From NCBI RefSeq assembly GCF_016756775.1, contig NZ_JAERMU010000001.1, forward strand, positions 186,001 to 250,000: 64,000 bases of DNA, given 5' to 3'. The notes beneath the pieces are model-generated. The model did no database searches and had not been told where the DNA came from. It saw only the letters and a program-made list of their open reading frames with translations. Source of the DNA: Dryocola clanedunensis subsp. sulfonylureivorans. Lineage in GTDB: Bacteria > Pseudomonadota > Gammaproteobacteria > Enterobacterales > Enterobacteriaceae. This document shows positions 52,163 to 64,000 of this stretch, one piece after another (position 1 is the first letter of the stretch; each line of letters begins with the position of its first letter). The position numbers and the translations under genes were made by a program.

Positions 52163-54163
52163 TTAACATGTTGGGAGAGCGAGCGTGCCCGACGTACGTT
52201 GCTCGCGATTTAAGTTTTGCAGTGCGGAGACATCCACGATCAGCGCAACGCTGCCGTCGCCCAGAATGGTTGCGGCGGAAATTCCCGGCACTTTGCGATA
52301 GTTGCTTTCAAGGTTTTTCACCACCACCTGATGCTGACCAATCAGCTGATCGACCAGCAGCGCATAGCGACGCCCCCCGCTTTGCAGGATCACCACGATG
52401 CCCTGCGTCGCTTCGGTTTTCGCCCCTTCGACATCAAAGAGCTGCCACATCTCCACCAGCGGCAGGTATTCGCCGCGCACTTCCAGCACACGTTCACCGC
52501 CCGCCAGAGGATGGAGTTCATCATCTTTAGGCTGGAGAGATTCCATCACGGCGTTCAGCGGCAGAATAAAGACTTCATCAGCGACTTTTACCGACATACC
52601 GTCAAGGATGGCCAGCGTCAGCGGCAGCAGAATGCGAATGGTTGTCCCTGCCCCGGCCCTGGACTGGATCTCAACGTGCCCCCCCATTTCCTGGATGTTT
52701 CTCTTCACCACGTCCATACCCACACCACGGCCTGAAACGTCCGTGACCTGCTCGGCGGTAGAGAAACCTGGGGCGAAGATCAGCATGCCAACTTCGTCGT
52801 CGGACATGTTTTCACTGACCGCCATACCCTGCGAAAGCGCTTTAGCAAGAATACGTTCACGGTTAAGTCCGGCACCATCATCAATCACTTCAATGCAGAT
52901 GTTGCCCCCCTGATGCTCTGCGGAGAGCGTCAGGTTACCGACTTCAGATTTACCCGCGGCGCGGCGTTTTTCAGGGGTTTCGATGCCGTGATCGAGGCTG
53001 TTACGAACCAGGTGCGTCAGCGGATCGATAATGCGTTCGATAAGGCTTTTATCAAGTTCGGTGGAGCTGCCCTGGAGCGTCAGTTCAACCTGCTTGTCGA
53101 GTTTGCCCGCCAGATCGCGCACCAGGCGTGGGAAGCGGCTGAAGACATATTCCATCGGCATCATACGAATAGACATGACCGATTCTTGCAGATCGCGGGC
53201 GTTGCGCTGCAGCTGGCCCATACTGGTTATCAGCTCACCGTGATTGACCGGGTCAAGCTCGTGTGAACGCTGGGCCAGCATCGACTGGGTAATCACCAGT
53301 TCGCCGACCAGGTTAATCAGCTGATCCACTTTCTCAACGGCCACACGAATACTGGTTGATTCGCTCACGCGGGCTGGTTTTGATTCACGTGCAACGGTCG
53401 CCGGCGGCTTAGCCACCTCCGCAACGGCTTCAGATTTCTCTGCAACCACGGCAGGCGCTGTCTCCGGCACCACTTCCACCGCCGTTGTGCTTGCAGGCAA
53501 TGGAAGGAATTGCAGCTGCTCTGGCTCAATCACAAAGCAGAGCACCGCGGTGATATCATCGGCGCTGACGCTGGTTTCAAGCGTGGCGAGGATGCCACCC
53601 TCGACTTTCTCGACGTCGCTCAGCGTGCCGAGATTGCCCAGCTCTTCAAGCAGCAGGTCGCGCTCATTCTCTTTTAGCCCATTAATGGCAACGCGCAGTT
53701 TCCCGTCGCCGGAATCAGGCACCTCTTTTTCAACCACGGTGAGTTTTGCGGGGGCCGCAGGCTGCTCGCCTTTGGCATCAAGCGCCAGCTGACGCAACGC
53801 TTTGCAGATATATTCAAAGCTTTCGGCATCCGGTACCTGCGAGCTTTTATAGGCGTCCAACTGCTCCTGCATAATATCTTTGGTTTCCAAAAACAGGTTG
53901 ATGATATCGGTGTTGAGTTGCATTTCACCGCGTCGCGCTTCATCCAGCAGGTTCTCCATCAAATGCGTGGTTTCCTGCAATACGCTGAAGCCGAAAGTGC
54001 CCGCGCCACCTTTAATAGAGTGAGCGGCACGGAAAATGGCGTTCAGCTGCTCTGAATCTGGTGCCTCCGGCACAAGGCTCAGCAGATGCTGCTCCATATC
54101 GGCCAGTAGCTCATCGGCCTCGTCAAAAAATGTCTGATAAAAATCGCTGATATCCATACTCAC
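52163..54163 (-). CDS. cheA: Chemotaxis histidine kinase CheA
   Basis: 666-residue five-domain kinase (E. coli 654). P1 with phosphorylated His48 ([16 protein letters not shown]), P2 CheY/CheB-binding domain, P3 dimerisation ([29 protein letters not shown]), P4 ATP domain ([35 protein letters not shown]) and P5 CheW-like domain. Extra length is in the P2-P3 linker region (Glu/Ala/Val-rich). The GTG start at 54163 (MSMDISDF) has GAGG 7 nt upstream, as in E. coli. The internal Met of [13 protein letters not shown] would permit the short form CheA-S. It starts 4 bp after the motB stop. Confidence 0.97.
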   Translation of the reverse strand: MSMDISDFYQTFFDEADELLADMEQHLLSLVPEAPDSEQLNAIFRAAHSIKGGAGTFGFSVLQETTHLMENLLDEARRGEMQLNTDIINLFLETKDIMQEQLDAYKSSQVPDAESFEYICKALRQLALDAKGEQPAAPAKLTVVEKEVPDSGDGKLRVAINGLKENERDLLLEELGNLGTLSDVEKVEGGILATLETSVSADDITAVLCFVIEPEQLQFLPLPASTTAVEVVPETAPAVVAEKSEAVAEVAKPPATVARESKPARVSESTSIRVAVEKVDQLINLVGELVITQSMLAQRSHELDPVNHGELITSMGQLQRNARDLQESVMSIRMMPMEYVFSRFPRLVRDLAGKLDKQVELTLQGSSTELDKSLIERIIDPLTHLVRNSLDHGIETPEKRRAAGKSEVGNLTLSAEHQGGNICIEVIDDGAGLNRERILAKALSQGMAVSENMSDDEVGMLIFAPGFSTAEQVTDVSGRGVGMDVVKRNIQEMGGHVEIQSRAGAGTTIRILLPLTLAILDGMSVKVADEVFILPLNAVMESLQPKDDELHPLAGGERVLEVRGEYLPLVEMWQLFDVEGAKTEATQGIVVILQSGGRRYALLVDQLIGQHQVVVKNLESNYRKVPGISAATILGDGSVALIVDVSALQNLNREQRTSGTLALPTC

Positions 54164-54167
54164 GCTA

Positions 54168-55100
54168 TCACCTCGTATCCGGTTGTGGCGGCAAAGTGCC
54201 CTGCGCCGGCGCCACGGCATCAGGTGCTTTCAGAGTGCTTAACGGCTGATTGTCGCTCTCTGCGTTCTCATGCACGATGGCCTGTTCGGCTTGTTTATTG
54301 AGCACCAGCAAACTGATGCGGCGGTTTACGGCGTCTTCCGCGCCGCTTTTTGCAACGCTCATCGTGGAGGCCATGCCTACCACGCGCAGCACTTTACCTT
54401 CGGTCAATCCACCGTACATCAACTCACGGCGGGAGGAGTTTGCCCGGTCGGCAGAAAGCTCCCAGTTGCTGTAGCCATGTTCACCTCTGGCGTACGGCAT
54501 GTCATCGGTGTGCCCCGACAGACTGATCTTATTCGGGAGGTCATTGAGCAGCGGTGCAATACTGCGCAGGATGTCACGCATATAAGGCTCCACCTCGGCG
54601 CTGCCGGTTTTAAACATCGGGCGATTCTGGCTGTCGATAATCTGGATGCGCAGCCCTTCCTGCACCAGATCGATTTGCAGATGAGGTCGCAGCGCCCGCA
54701 GTTTCGGGTCGGCCTCAATCAAATCAAGTAGCTTGTCACGCAGGCGTTTTAAGCGACTCGTTTCCATGCGCTTTTTCAGCTCATCAAGTTCCGGGTTCTT
54801 CTTCACTTCCCCCTGCTGCTGGGTAACGTCATCGCCGCCGCCGGGAATCGGGCTTGAGCTATCGGCGATGCGATGCCCGCCGGTAATGGCGGAGGAGAGC
54901 GGGGTTTTGAAGTAATCGGCAATCTGGGTCAATTCTTTAGGGCTGGAGATGGAGACGAGCCACATCACCAGGAAGAAGGCCATCATGGCGGTCATAAAAT
55001 CTGCGTAGGCAATCTTCCATGATCCGCCGTGGTGCCCGCCGCCATGCCCTTTATTTTTACGTCGTTTTACGACAACAATGGGATGGGCCTGATTCTTCAT
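54168..55100 (-). CDS. motB: Flagellar stator protein MotB
   Basis: 310-residue stator subunit (E. coli 308). One membrane segment with the essential proton-carrying aspartate (Asp34 in [22 protein letters not shown]), a plug region, and a periplasmic OmpA-like peptidoglycan-binding domain ([36 protein letters not shown]). Its ATG overlaps the motA stop (ATGA). Confidence 0.98.
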   Translation of the reverse strand: MKNQAHPIVVVKRRKNKGHGGGHHGGSWKIAYADFMTAMMAFFLVMWLVSISSPKELTQIADYFKTPLSSAITGGHRIADSSSPIPGGGDDVTQQQGEVKKNPELDELKKRMETSRLKRLRDKLLDLIEADPKLRALRPHLQIDLVQEGLRIQIIDSQNRPMFKTGSAEVEPYMRDILRSIAPLLNDLPNKISLSGHTDDMPYARGEHGYSNWELSADRANSSRRELMYGGLTEGKVLRVVGMASTMSVAKSGAEDAVNRRISLLVLNKQAEQAIVHENAESDNQPLSTLKAPDAVAPAQGTLPPQPDTR

Positions 55101-55984
55101 ACTTCTTCTTCCGTCGCCTGGGCATTTGGCGAACGTACCGCACGCACGTGTTCTTCAAGCTCGACGAAGGACGGGCGCTCGCTGCTGTAAAGCGTTTTAC
55201 GTCCAAACTCTACGGCGATCGGCGGCGCATAGCCGTTCAGGCTCGAGAGCAGCGTCACTTTCACACACTGCATCATTTTCGTGGTTTCGGCGCTCTTCTG
55301 GCGCAGAACCGTCGCCAGCGGCGAGACAAAGCCGTAGGCCAGCAAAATCCCCAGGAAAGTCCCCACCATCGCATGGGCAATCAATGCCCCAAGCTCTGCG
55401 GCCGGACGGTCGGCGGAGGCCAGGGCGTGAACCACCCCCATGACCGCGGCCACAATACCAAACGCGGGCAGCGAGTCCCCCATTAACGCAAGGCTGTTTG
55501 CGGGAATTTCCGTCTCGCTTTCGTGAGTTTCGATCTCTTCGTCCATCAGCGCTTCAATTTCAAAGGTGTTCATATTGCCGCTGATGATCAGGCGTAAATA
55601 ATCGACGATGAATTCCAGCATGGCGGAGTCCGCTAAAATACGCGGATAGCTGGCAAAGATTTCGCTTTCGCCTGGGTTTTCGATATCGCGTTCAAGAGAA
55701 AACATCCCCTGCTGGCGGGATTTCGTCATCAGGCGATAAAGCAACGCCATCAAATCCATATACATGCTTTTGGTGTATTTAGAGCGGCGGAATAACAGCG
55801 GCAGCGCTTTGAGCGTCCCTTTGATAGCTTTGCCGTTGTTGCCAACTATAAACGCACCAACACCCGCGCCACCGATGATGATAAATTCTGCGGGCTGGTA
55901 GAGCGCCCCAAGTTCACCGCCGGTCATCATATAGCCGCCGAATACCGTCCCAAGTACGACCAGGTAACCTATTAATATCAGCAC
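55097..55984 (-). CDS. motA: Flagellar stator protein MotA
   Basis: 295-residue inner-membrane stator subunit with four membrane segments, the length of E. coli MotA. The cytoplasmic loop with charged residues ([37 protein letters not shown]) contacts FliG; the C-terminal spans contain [22 protein letters not shown] with the conserved prolines. GTG start, as in E. coli, with AAGGA close upstream (short spacing). Confidence 0.98.
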   Translation of the reverse strand: MLILIGYLVVLGTVFGGYMMTGGELGALYQPAEFIIIGGAGVGAFIVGNNGKAIKGTLKALPLLFRRSKYTKSMYMDLMALLYRLMTKSRQQGMFSLERDIENPGESEIFASYPRILADSAMLEFIVDYLRLIISGNMNTFEIEALMDEEIETHESETEIPANSLALMGDSLPAFGIVAAVMGVVHALASADRPAAELGALIAHAMVGTFLGILLAYGFVSPLATVLRQKSAETTKMMQCVKVTLLSSLNGYAPPIAVEFGRKTLYSSERPSFVELEEHVRAVRSPNAQATEEEV

Positions 55985-56051
55985 GAGTCAGTCCTTCTGC
56001 TGTGGTGTGTGGTGAGGATTTACAGGAGATGCCGTAAGCCATGTGCCGGGC

Positions 56052-56084
56052 AAAAAAAAGCAGCGGTAATTGCTTACCGCTGCT
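56052..56084 (-). terminator. Strong Rho-independent terminator after flhC
   Basis: On the minus strand a perfect 11-bp stem AGCAGCGGTAA / TTACCGCTGCT with a GCAA loop is followed by eight T residues. It ends flhDC transcription about 25-60 bp after the flhC stop, ahead of motA. Confidence 0.95.
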
Positions 56085-56109
56085 GGAGTGCTCGTACACA
56101 CAGGGCCTG

Positions 56110-56688
56110 TTATATGGCCTGCTCTACCTGTTCATCCAGCAGTTGTGGAATAATATCGGCAGTACTGGCGGAAAGTTTACGTCTTTTTACCGCTCGTGAT
56201 GGCGGCTGGCATAAACTGCAGGCAAAGCTGCCGACAGGCTGGTGGGCATGGGTGATGAAGTTGCCATCACAGCAGTTACAGCGGCTAAGCTGCAACATGC
56301 CACTTTCGACAAAGCGAACCAGTGTCCAGGCTCGGGTCAACGCCAGTAGCGGCCCCTCCGCCTGAGAAGGGCACTGTTCCAGATACAAACGATAGGCCTT
56401 AACAACGGCGTCAACGCCGCTGCATTGCCCACTACGCAAGAGAAATTGCCAGATGTTGCAAAACATGGAAGCGTGAATGTTTTGCTCCCAGGTCATGAAC
56501 CAATCCGTGGAAAAAGGTAACATTCCTTTCGGGGGTGGACTCCCCCGCAGCTCTTTATACAGCTTGATTAGTCTTCCACGACTAAGCTGTGTTTCGCTCT
56601 CGAGCATCTGCAGCCTGGCACCCAAAGTGATGAGCTCCATCGCCAGCTGTATGTCGCGTGCTTCCTGAACAATGCTTTTCTCGCTCAT
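56110..56688 (-). CDS. flhC: Flagellar master regulator subunit FlhC
   Basis: 192-residue zinc-binding partner of FlhD, the same length as E. coli FlhC. The four zinc cysteines are in [12 protein letters not shown] and FACSLCQPP. The FlhD4C2 complex activates class II flagellar promoters. ATG 56688 has AAGGG upstream and lies 5 bp after the flhD stop. The 3' part of the gene contains a sigma-28-like promoter sequence. Confidence 0.98.
   Translation of the reverse strand: MSEKSIVQEARDIQLAMELITLGARLQMLESETQLSRGRLIKLYKELRGSPPPKGMLPFSTDWFMTWEQNIHASMFCNIWQFLLRSGQCSGVDAVVKAYRLYLEQCPSQAEGPLLALTRAWTLVRFVESGMLQLSRCNCCDGNFITHAHQPVGSFACSLCQPPSRAVKRRKLSASTADIIPQLLDEQVEQAI
56153..56179 (-). promoter_or_regulatory. 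Sigma-28 (FliA)-like promoter inside flhC, ahead of motA
   Basis: Minus-strand TAAACTTT-N11-GCCGATAT matches the class III consensus TAAAGTTT-N11-GCCGATAA with two mismatches and exact spacing. No better site is seen in the flhC-motA gap, so this is the likely motAB-cheAW promoter. The terminator at 56052-56084 lies downstream of it. Confidence 0.75.
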
Positions 56689-56692
56689 TTTG

Positions 56693-57043
56693 TTATGCCC
56701 TTTTCTTCTTCGGTGCCTCGTCGCTGACTGGCACCTCATTTAATAATCGGGTTGATAACAAAATACCCGTATGAATTTGCTGCAAATCATCCACACGCGA
56801 GTCTTGCGTTAAACGAGTAATGGTTTGGTTATCGTTAAAGCGGAACTGACAAATCAACTGATTGGTCTCTGCTAATTTAACCATCTGCGGCAGTGTTAAT
56901 TCGCGCAGTGTAGTCGCCATGTCTTCCGTAATCCCTAAGCGGAACATCGCCGATGCCTTATCCTGACTAATAAGGCGTTGTGCCAGCAATAAATAGGACA
57001 AATTAATGTCGTAAATATGTTTCAGCAACTCGGATGTATGCAT
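56693..57043 (-). CDS. flhD: Flagellar master regulator subunit FlhD
   Basis: 116-residue regulator, the E. coli length: [46 protein letters not shown], ending [13 protein letters not shown] lies 8 nt before the ATG at 57043; an ATG three codons earlier overlaps that ribosome site. First gene of flhDC. Confidence 0.97.
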   Translation of the reverse strand: MHTSELLKHIYDINLSYLLLAQRLISQDKASAMFRLGITEDMATTLRELTLPQMVKLAETNQLICQFRFNDNQTITRLTQDSRVDDLQQIHTGILLSTRLLNEVPVSDEAPKKKRA

Positions 57044-57857
57044 TTTTCCCATCCTGGATGACTAACTATTATTTGTATGCGGTCAAACCGCACCCCGTGA
57101 TGTCTCCGGGAAGAACCCGGTTAAAATAAAGCAAAAAAGTAATGCCAAAATGTGTATTAGTGGATGTTGCGAACCGCCCGTTCTCTTTGTTGCGCAAGCA
57201 ATTTCCGCTTCGCTGACGACTCGCTAATCTCGCTCTTAATTTTCTTACAAAAAAACTAAGACTTTTCCTAATTCCGGCAAACTCTACTCGGAGGGCATAG
57301 CACATACAATGCAGGTATTGCCGAATTTGGGATTTATGTGACGCAGATCACATAAATTTATCGTATATATCACCCAAACCCATCAGTCTGGCTGTTCATT
57401 TGGATGTTTTCTAAACAAATTAGCCCTTTCCTCGCCATGTCGGCAGGAATAGCATTTCCACTTATTTACAACTTCATGACTTTTCAATGCTTTTCACCGC
57501 GTTTGCGGGGGCAAATCTGCCGACAGGATCACATCGCGGGGAGCAAAAAAAGAATAAAGTACTGAATATCATGGGGTTATCTTAAGTAAAATCAGACTTT
57601 TCAGGGGTATGATTCATTCCATACGGTTTAATATCATTGCGTTACTAATCAATTTACATGCCAAATATCCACCTAAAGTCGAATTGACCTTTGTGAATTA
57701 AATGCTACACAAAAAAGCGATTTATTCCTTTCATTAGAATAACTGAACTATTTTCCTGAGGAAGCTCACATTTACCATGGTTATCAAGTTTGCTTCATTG
57801 TTAAAAATGAGGTATGAGAAATGTTAAAAGCGTGTGTTTCGCGCCGCGGGAGGAAAA
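57044..57857. promoter_or_regulatory. Long flhDC control region and uspC upstream region
   Basis: About 810 bp without a recognisable gene. A CRP site at 57337-57352 lies about 300 bp before flhD, as for the CRP-activated flhDC promoter of E. coli, leaving a leader of roughly 260 nt (site-centre to ATG). The E. coli leader is a target of CsrA and small RNAs. The rest (57360-57830) is AT-rich, suited to H-NS/OmpR/RcsB input, and ends with the uspC promoter and its GGAGG ribosome site. Confidence 0.75.
57337..57352 (-). promoter_or_regulatory. CRP site of the flhDC promoter
   Basis: TGTGA-CGCAGA-TCACA matches the CRP core exactly; flanks TTA..TAA are also symmetric. It is placed upstream of flhD as in E. 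coli, where cAMP-CRP activates flhDC. Confidence 0.9.
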
Positions 57858-58280
57858 ATGAGTTACAAACATGTACTGGTTGCTGTTGCCGTGACGCCCG
57901 AAAGCCATCACCTGGTTCAGAAAGCCGTCTCCATTGTTTCTCCCGTAAACGGGCGCATCACCCTGATTACGCTGGCCTCAGACCCGGAGATCTATAATCA
58001 ATTCGCCGCGCCGATGCTGGAAAACATGCGCGAGCTGATGCTGGAGGAGACGCAGCTGTTTCTGGAGGAACTTAAAGCGAAAGCTGGCTATCCTGTTGAA
58101 AAAGCAGTGATTGCTACCGGAGAGTTGAGTGAGCACATTTTGGCACTGTGCGATAAGCATGATATTGATTTAGTCATCTGTGGAAATCATAACCAGGGGT
58201 TCTTCAGCAAAGTGATTTGTTCTGCGAAAGCCGTTGTTTCGTCGAGCAAAGTTGATGTCCTGCTGGTGCCGCTGAGATAA
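57858..58280 (+). CDS. uspC: Universal stress protein UspC
   Basis: 140-residue UspA-fold protein (E. coli UspC about 142). It starts MSYKHVLVAVAVTPESHHLVQKAVSIVSP; the C-terminal half has DIDLVICGNHNQGFFSKVICSAKAVVSSSKVDVLLVPL. E. coli UspC is linked to motility and to osmotic and UV stress. GGAGG lies 5 nt before the ATG at 57858. It is divergent from flhDC, as in E. coli. Confidence 0.93.
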   Translation: MSYKHVLVAVAVTPESHHLVQKAVSIVSPVNGRITLITLASDPEIYNQFAAPMLENMRELMLEETQLFLEELKAKAGYPVEKAVIATGELSEHILALCDKHDIDLVICGNHNQGFFSKVICSAKAVVSSSKVDVLLVPLR

Positions 58281-58283
58281 AAA

Positions 58284-58353
58284 AGGTGGATGACGCTTAC
58301 GCTCATCCACCCCACAGTTTTGTAGGCCGGATAAGCCCGCGCCATCCGGCACA
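58284..58353. repeat. REP/BIME repeats between uspC and otsA
   Basis: Units GGTGGATGACGC..GCTCATCCACC at about 58285-58310 and TAGGCCGGATAAG..CCATCCGGC at about 58323-58350 lie between the convergent uspC and otsA. The first may also serve as the uspC 3' hairpin. Confidence 0.85.
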
Positions 58354-58369
58354 CTTAGGGTCTAACGGC

Positions 58370-60605
<2,236 letters not shown>

Positions 60606-60643
60606 TCAGCGAAACGGTAACCACTAATTATCATTAGCCATGT

Positions 60644-60651
60644 AAGTATAG
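60644..60651 (-). promoter_or_regulatory. Sigma-S-type -10 element of otsBA
   Basis: Minus-strand CTATACTT matches the extended sigma-S -10 preference (CTATACT) about 70 bp before the otsB ATG. otsBA is a known RpoS-dependent operon, which fits. Confidence 0.7.
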
Positions 60652-60690
60652 ACAGGGTGACGGGGGTCGCAATTTTATAAGAGAATTCGC

Positions 60691-60736
60691 CAGGCCGCGC
60701 ACGGCCTGACGTTGCGCTTAGGATTACTCCTAAGCG
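60691..60736 (-). terminator. Two tandem hairpins after araH
   Basis: On the minus strand the first hairpin after the araH stop is CGCTTAGGA-GTAA-TCCTAAGCG (60715-60736, perfect 9-bp stem). The second is CAGGCCG-TGCG-CGGCCTG (60691-60708, 7 bp). Neither has a clear U run, so they may mainly protect the araFGH 3' end. Confidence 0.55.
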
Positions 60737-60752
60737 GAGGGGGAAGGAGGGG

Positions 60753-61751
60753 TCAAACGGTGCGTTTGGCTTTCTGCTTGTAGCGGTCAAAGATAACCGC
60801 CGCCAATAGAATCAGACCGCGCACGACGTACTGGGAGAACGGGGAGATATTCAGCAGGTTCATGGCATTTTCCACCGTGCCGAGGATAAGCACCCCGGCG
60901 ACCACATAGGAGATTTTGCCAATCCCGCCCTTGAGCGACACCCCACCCAGCACGCAGGCGGAGATAACAATCAGCTCGTAGCCAATGGAGGTCATCGGCT
61001 GGCCGCTCGTCATCCGCGAAGCAAGGATGATCCCCGCCGCCGCCGAGACCAGGCCGGAAAGCACGAAGATGATAATTTTGGTGCGCACCACGGGAACGCC
61101 TGCCAGACGCGCCGCCTCTTCGTTGCCGCCAATCGCCAGGGTATTGCGCCCGAACGTGGTTTTATTGAGCAGGAAGCCAAAGATAATCAGACAGCCTACC
61201 GTCAGCCAGATTGGCGCGGGCAGGCCAAACCAGTTGGCGTAGCCGAGGGTAAAGAAACGCTCGTCTTCGATGCCCACCGCTTTACCGTCAGAGATGATAT
61301 AGGCCAGGCCGCGCACGATTTGCATGGTGGCAAGCGTGGTGATCAGCGCGTTGATTTTCAGGTGTGCAATCACGAAGCCGTTCACCAGCCCGCTCAGCAT
61401 GCCCAGCAGCAGCCCCGCCGCTACGCCGATCCACAGGCTTTCGGTCATGTTAATGACCACCGCGGTAGTGACGCCCGCACAGGCAATAACCGATGCGACG
61501 GAGAGATCGAAATCCCCGGAGGCCAGGCAGAACAGCATGCCGCAGGCCACCATGCCGGACATGGAAATCGCCAGCCCCAGCCCCTTCATATTGACGAACG
61601 AGGAGAAGTTGGGCACGAAGATCGCGCAGCCGATGAACAGCACGGCGAAGACCACCAGCATGCCGTAGTGATCCCAGATACGGCCCAGGCTGAACGACGA
61701 TTTTCGCGCCGCGCCTGATGCCGCACCCTCTGATTTAGTGAACGTAGACAT
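60753..61751 (-). CDS. araH: L-arabinose ABC transporter permease AraH
   Basis: 332-residue inner-membrane permease of the CUT2 family (RbsC/AraH). Blocks shared with E. coli: GMLVVFAVLFIGCAIFVPNF, GLGLAISMSGMVACGMLFCLASGDFDLSVASVIA, LATMQIVRGLAYIISDGKAVGIED, GGNEEAARLAGVPV and the end RYKQKAKRTV. GGGG lies about 7 nt before ATG 61751; an ATG six codons earlier is contained in that ribosome-site region. Confidence 0.97.
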   Translation of the reverse strand: MSTFTKSEGAASGAARKSSFSLGRIWDHYGMLVVFAVLFIGCAIFVPNFSSFVNMKGLGLAISMSGMVACGMLFCLASGDFDLSVASVIACAGVTTAVVINMTESLWIGVAAGLLLGMLSGLVNGFVIAHLKINALITTLATMQIVRGLAYIISDGKAVGIEDERFFTLGYANWFGLPAPIWLTVGCLIIFGFLLNKTTFGRNTLAIGGNEEAARLAGVPVVRTKIIIFVLSGLVSAAAGIILASRMTSGQPMTSIGYELIVISACVLGGVSLKGGIGKISYVVAGVLILGTVENAMNLLNISPFSQYVVRGLILLAAVIFDRYKQKAKRTV

Positions 61752-61765
61752 TTTATTCCCCTTGC

Positions 61766-63280
61766 TCATACTGCGACTGCGCTGGTTTTCGGTATCGCCA
61801 GGCTCAGCGCCTGCTGCTCGCTGGCCTCGCCGTGCAACAGCTCGCCAGAAATCTCTCCCTCACGCATCACGATGACGCGATCCGCAAGGCCTAACACTTC
61901 GGGTAAATCGCTCGACGCAAACAGCACCGCCACGCCCTGCGCCGCCAGGGCATAAATCACGTTGTAAATTTCGTGCTTCGCCCCGACGTCAATGCCGCGG
62001 GTCGGCTCGTCGAGCAAAATCACTTTCATCTCTTCGGACAGCCAGCGGCCGAGAATCGCCTTCTGCTGGTTGCCGCCGGACAGGTTCATGATCAGCTGCT
62101 CCGCCGACGGCGTTTTGATATTCAGCGAACGGATATGCGAGGCGGCATTTTCGTTTTCCCACTGGTTGTTGATGAGGCAGCCCGCGCTGATGTGCCTGCG
62201 CCGGGCGCTGATGTTGATGTTGTCCTGTACCGAATGAACGGGAATGATGCCGTCCGCCTTGCGATCTTCCGGGCACAGCATCATGCCCGCACGAATGGCA
62301 TCCGCAGGTTTACCGATGCTGATAGCTTTGCCATCGATCCAGACCTGCCCGCCGGTAATGCGCGTGCCGCCGAACAGCCCTTTCATTAATTCGCTGCGCC
62401 CGGCGCCGACCAGGCCAAACAGCCCGACGATTTCGCCGCTGCGGACGCTCAGGGAAACGGGCGTGCGGACGCCCGGCGCTTTTAGCTCCTCGATGCGCAG
62501 CCGCTCCGGGCCGTGCTCCCGTGGCTGCCAGCCGTAGATATCCCCCAGCTCGCGCCCGACCATCGCCTGCACCAGCGAGTCGTGGTTCACCTGCTGCATA
62601 TCGTCGAACGTGCGCACGTAGCGCCCGTCCTTAAAGACGGTGATCGCATCGCTGAGGGCAAAAATTTCCTCCATGCGGTGCGAGACGTAAATAATTACCC
62701 GCCCTTCCGCACGCAGCTCGCGGATCACGCGGAACAGGTTGTCGATTTCACGCTTCGACAGCGAGCTGGTCGGCTCATCAAAGGCGATAACCTTGGCGTT
62801 GCGCGCCAGCGCCTTGGCAATTTCGACCATCTGCCACTGGCCGATGGAGAGATACTTAAGCGGCGTCTGCGGATCGATATCCAGACCCAGGTGCTGAAGC
62901 TGAAGCCCCGCCTCGTAGTTGAGCAGCGAGCGGTTCACGAACCCGGCCCGGTGCGGTATCTGCCCCAGATAGATGTTCTCGGCCACCGACATTTCAGGAA
63001 CCAGATGCAGCTCCTGGTAAATAATCGCCACGCCAGCGTTCAGCGCCGCCGTGGTGTCGTTAAAGGCAACTTCTTCGCCCCGCAGAACAATGCTGCCCTG
63101 GGTGGGGGCATAGTTACCGCTGAGGATTTTCAGCAGCGTGGATTTCCCGGCGCCATTCTCACCCATCAGCGCGTGAACCTGCCCCGCATAGCAGTCGAAG
63201 CTGATGTCCTGGAGAGCTTTCACGCCGGGGAAGGTTTTGCCGATACCGCGAAACGAGAGATACGGTGTCTGTTGTTGCAT
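61766..63280 (-). CDS. araG: L-arabinose ABC transporter ATPase AraG
   Basis: 504-residue double ATPase subunit, the E. coli length. First cassette: Walker [17 protein letters not shown], Walker [13 protein letters not shown]. Second: [17 protein letters not shown] (diverged Walker A), [15 protein letters not shown] and [20 protein letters not shown]. It powers L-arabinose uptake with AraF and AraH. The start at 63280 ([12 protein letters not shown]) agrees with E. coli and has GGGG upstream. Confidence 0.97.
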   Translation of the reverse strand: MQQQTPYLSFRGIGKTFPGVKALQDISFDCYAGQVHALMGENGAGKSTLLKILSGNYAPTQGSIVLRGEEVAFNDTTAALNAGVAIIYQELHLVPEMSVAENIYLGQIPHRAGFVNRSLLNYEAGLQLQHLGLDIDPQTPLKYLSIGQWQMVEIAKALARNAKVIAFDEPTSSLSKREIDNLFRVIRELRAEGRVIIYVSHRMEEIFALSDAITVFKDGRYVRTFDDMQQVNHDSLVQAMVGRELGDIYGWQPREHGPERLRIEELKAPGVRTPVSLSVRSGEIVGLFGLVGAGRSELMKGLFGGTRITGGQVWIDGKAISIGKPADAIRAGMMLCPEDRKADGIIPVHSVQDNINISARRRHISAGCLINNQWENENAASHIRSLNIKTPSAEQLIMNLSGGNQQKAILGRWLSEEMKVILLDEPTRGIDVGAKHEIYNVIYALAAQGVAVLFASSDLPEVLGLADRVIVMREGEISGELLHGEASEQQALSLAIPKTSAVAV

Positions 63281-63324
63281 GACATACCCCAAAGTTAGTG
63301 TTGGCGTTGGAGAGGTTTGGGTAA

Positions 63325-63340
63325 GGTGGATCCATCCACC
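63325..63340 (-). promoter_or_regulatory. araF-araG intercistronic palindrome
   Basis: GGTGGATCCATCCACC is a 7-bp inverted repeat lying between araF and araG. It could fold as a 5-bp stem with a 6-nt loop and may account for higher araF than araG/H mRNA, as in other binding-protein operons; the sequence may be a REP remnant. Confidence 0.5.
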
Positions 63341-63348
63341 ACAGAAGA

Positions 63349-64000
63349 TTACTTGCCGCCCAGCCCTTTCTTCGCCAGCTCTTCCTTAAAGTTATCGCGG
63401 GTGATCAGCACCACGTCGGTCACTTCGGTGAACTTCGGCGGCTCGGCACCTTTGGTCACCCAGTTGTAGAGCATTTCGCTGCTCTTATAGCCGTGAACAT
63501 CCGGGCTTGGTAACAGGGAGCCGTAGAAGCCGGTCGGCTGCGCTTTCGACAGCTCGCTCACCGCATCCACGCCGTTGATGCCCACGCCAATCACGTCCGG
63601 CGCTTTGAAGCCCTGACCTTCGGTGGCGCGCACGCCGCCCAGCACGGTGTTGTCGTTCATGCCGACAATCAGCCAGTGTTTCACTTCAGGGTGCTGAACC
63701 AGCATGGAGTTGGCGGCGTCGAACGCGCCGGGGATATCGTTAGATTTGGTCGGCACCTTGTAGATTTGCTTTTCCGGGAAGCCGGCGGCCTTCAGGGCAT
63801 CCATAGATCCGCTGGTACGGCGGCGCGCGGTGTCCAGCTCGTCGGCGGTAATCGCCATCACGGCTGACTCTTTCACGTCCCAGCCGCGCTTGCGCATCTC
63901 TTTATAAAGCTCCTGGCCCTGGCGCTCGCCGATTTTCGTAGCGGCCATCATCACCAGCGGCACGGTTTCCATCGGCTTGCCTTTCGCCGTCACAAACTGG
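63349..64000 (-). CDS. araF: L-arabinose-binding protein AraF, C-terminal part (cut by window edge)
   Basis: The visible ~217 C-terminal residues (E. coli AraF is 329) are nearly identical in wording to E. coli: [87 protein letters not shown] and the end KKGLGGK. The frame remains open through base 64000, so the N terminus and signal peptide are outside. Periplasmic receptor for AraGH. Confidence 0.96.
   Translation of the reverse strand, partial: QFVTAKGKPMETVPLVMMAATKIGERQGQELYKEMRKRGWDVKESAVMAITADELDTARRRTSGSMDALKAAGFPEKQIYKVPTKSNDIPGAFDAANSMLVQHPEVKHWLIVGMNDNTVLGGVRATEGQGFKAPDVIGVGINGVDAVSELSKAQPTGFYGSLLPSPDVHGYKSSEMLYNWVTKGAEPPKFTEVTDVVLITRDNFKEELAKKGLGGK

Noticed and set aside
57360-57830. 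Small RNA or small gene between flhD and uspC
   Set aside because: The AT-rich segment shows no promoter-terminator pair or open frame with a ribosome site that I can defend.

Overview
This window is chromosomal DNA of a motile enterobacterium. The gene order yecM-argS-torYZ ... flhEAB ... cheZYBR-tap-tar ... cheWA-motBA-flhCD-uspC-otsAB-araHGF matches the flagellar/chemotaxis region II of Escherichia and its relatives, and the proteins are close to the E. coli versions. Enterobacter or a near relative (Lelliottia, Leclercia) is the most likely host; this is inference from protein resemblance and the accessory gene set. There are no rRNA or tRNA genes, phage genes, transposases or CRISPR arrays.

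Layout. 1-6084: yecM (cut by the window edge), argS, and the torYZ pair for anaerobic S-/N-oxide respiration. 6093-10960: an LpxA-like acyltransferase paralogue, a GPH sugar transporter plus GH105 unsaturated-glycuronyl hydrolase operon, and a HigBA-like toxin-antitoxin pair with two operator palindromes. 10974-14591: flhEAB. 14592-32090: an accessory block between flhB and cheZ, which are neighbours in E. coli. It holds an arsenic operon (arsH / arsRBC), a tartrate-utilisation operon (LysR / ttuB-C-D), six single genes for small-molecule modification (Vat/CatB-like acetyltransferase, GrpB, APH(6)-like kinase, P-loop kinase, methyltransferase, APH-fold phosphotransferase) and an SfuABC-type ferric iron ABC transporter behind candidate Fur boxes. 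32128-38464: cheZYBR-tap-tar with a textbook sigma-28 promoter. 38588-51571: a second accessory block between tar and cheW, with a GntR-controlled SSS transporter/creatininase/isoaspartyl-dipeptidase operon and a divergent DegT-family gene, an archaic (Csu-like) chaperone-usher pilus operon, and a CRP-linked dicarboxylate symporter. 51640-57043: cheWA, motBA, flhCD. 57858-64000: uspC, otsAB, araHGF (araF cut by the window edge).

The most unusual feature is in the first accessory block. Eight copies of a palindromic repeat (core GTCCGCT..GTGCCA..AGCGGACGTT, often preceded by a second GTCCGC/GCGGAC hairpin) lie in the same orientation at about 14.92, 17.90, 23.14, 23.99, 24.72, 25.80, 26.53 and 27.43 kb. 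One functional module, an operon or a single gene, lies in each interval. The copies on either side of the ttu operon are nearly identical over 64 bp. This looks like a modular, cassette-like gene array that is not a classical integron: no integrase is visible and the repeats lack the attC core. No mechanism is shown by the sequence.

The flagellar genes form one regulon. FlhDC (with a CRP site upstream) should activate flhBAE, and sigma-28 sites precede tar and lie inside flhC ahead of motA. Both accessory blocks sit exactly at operon boundaries of this regulon, leaving each flagellar operon intact.
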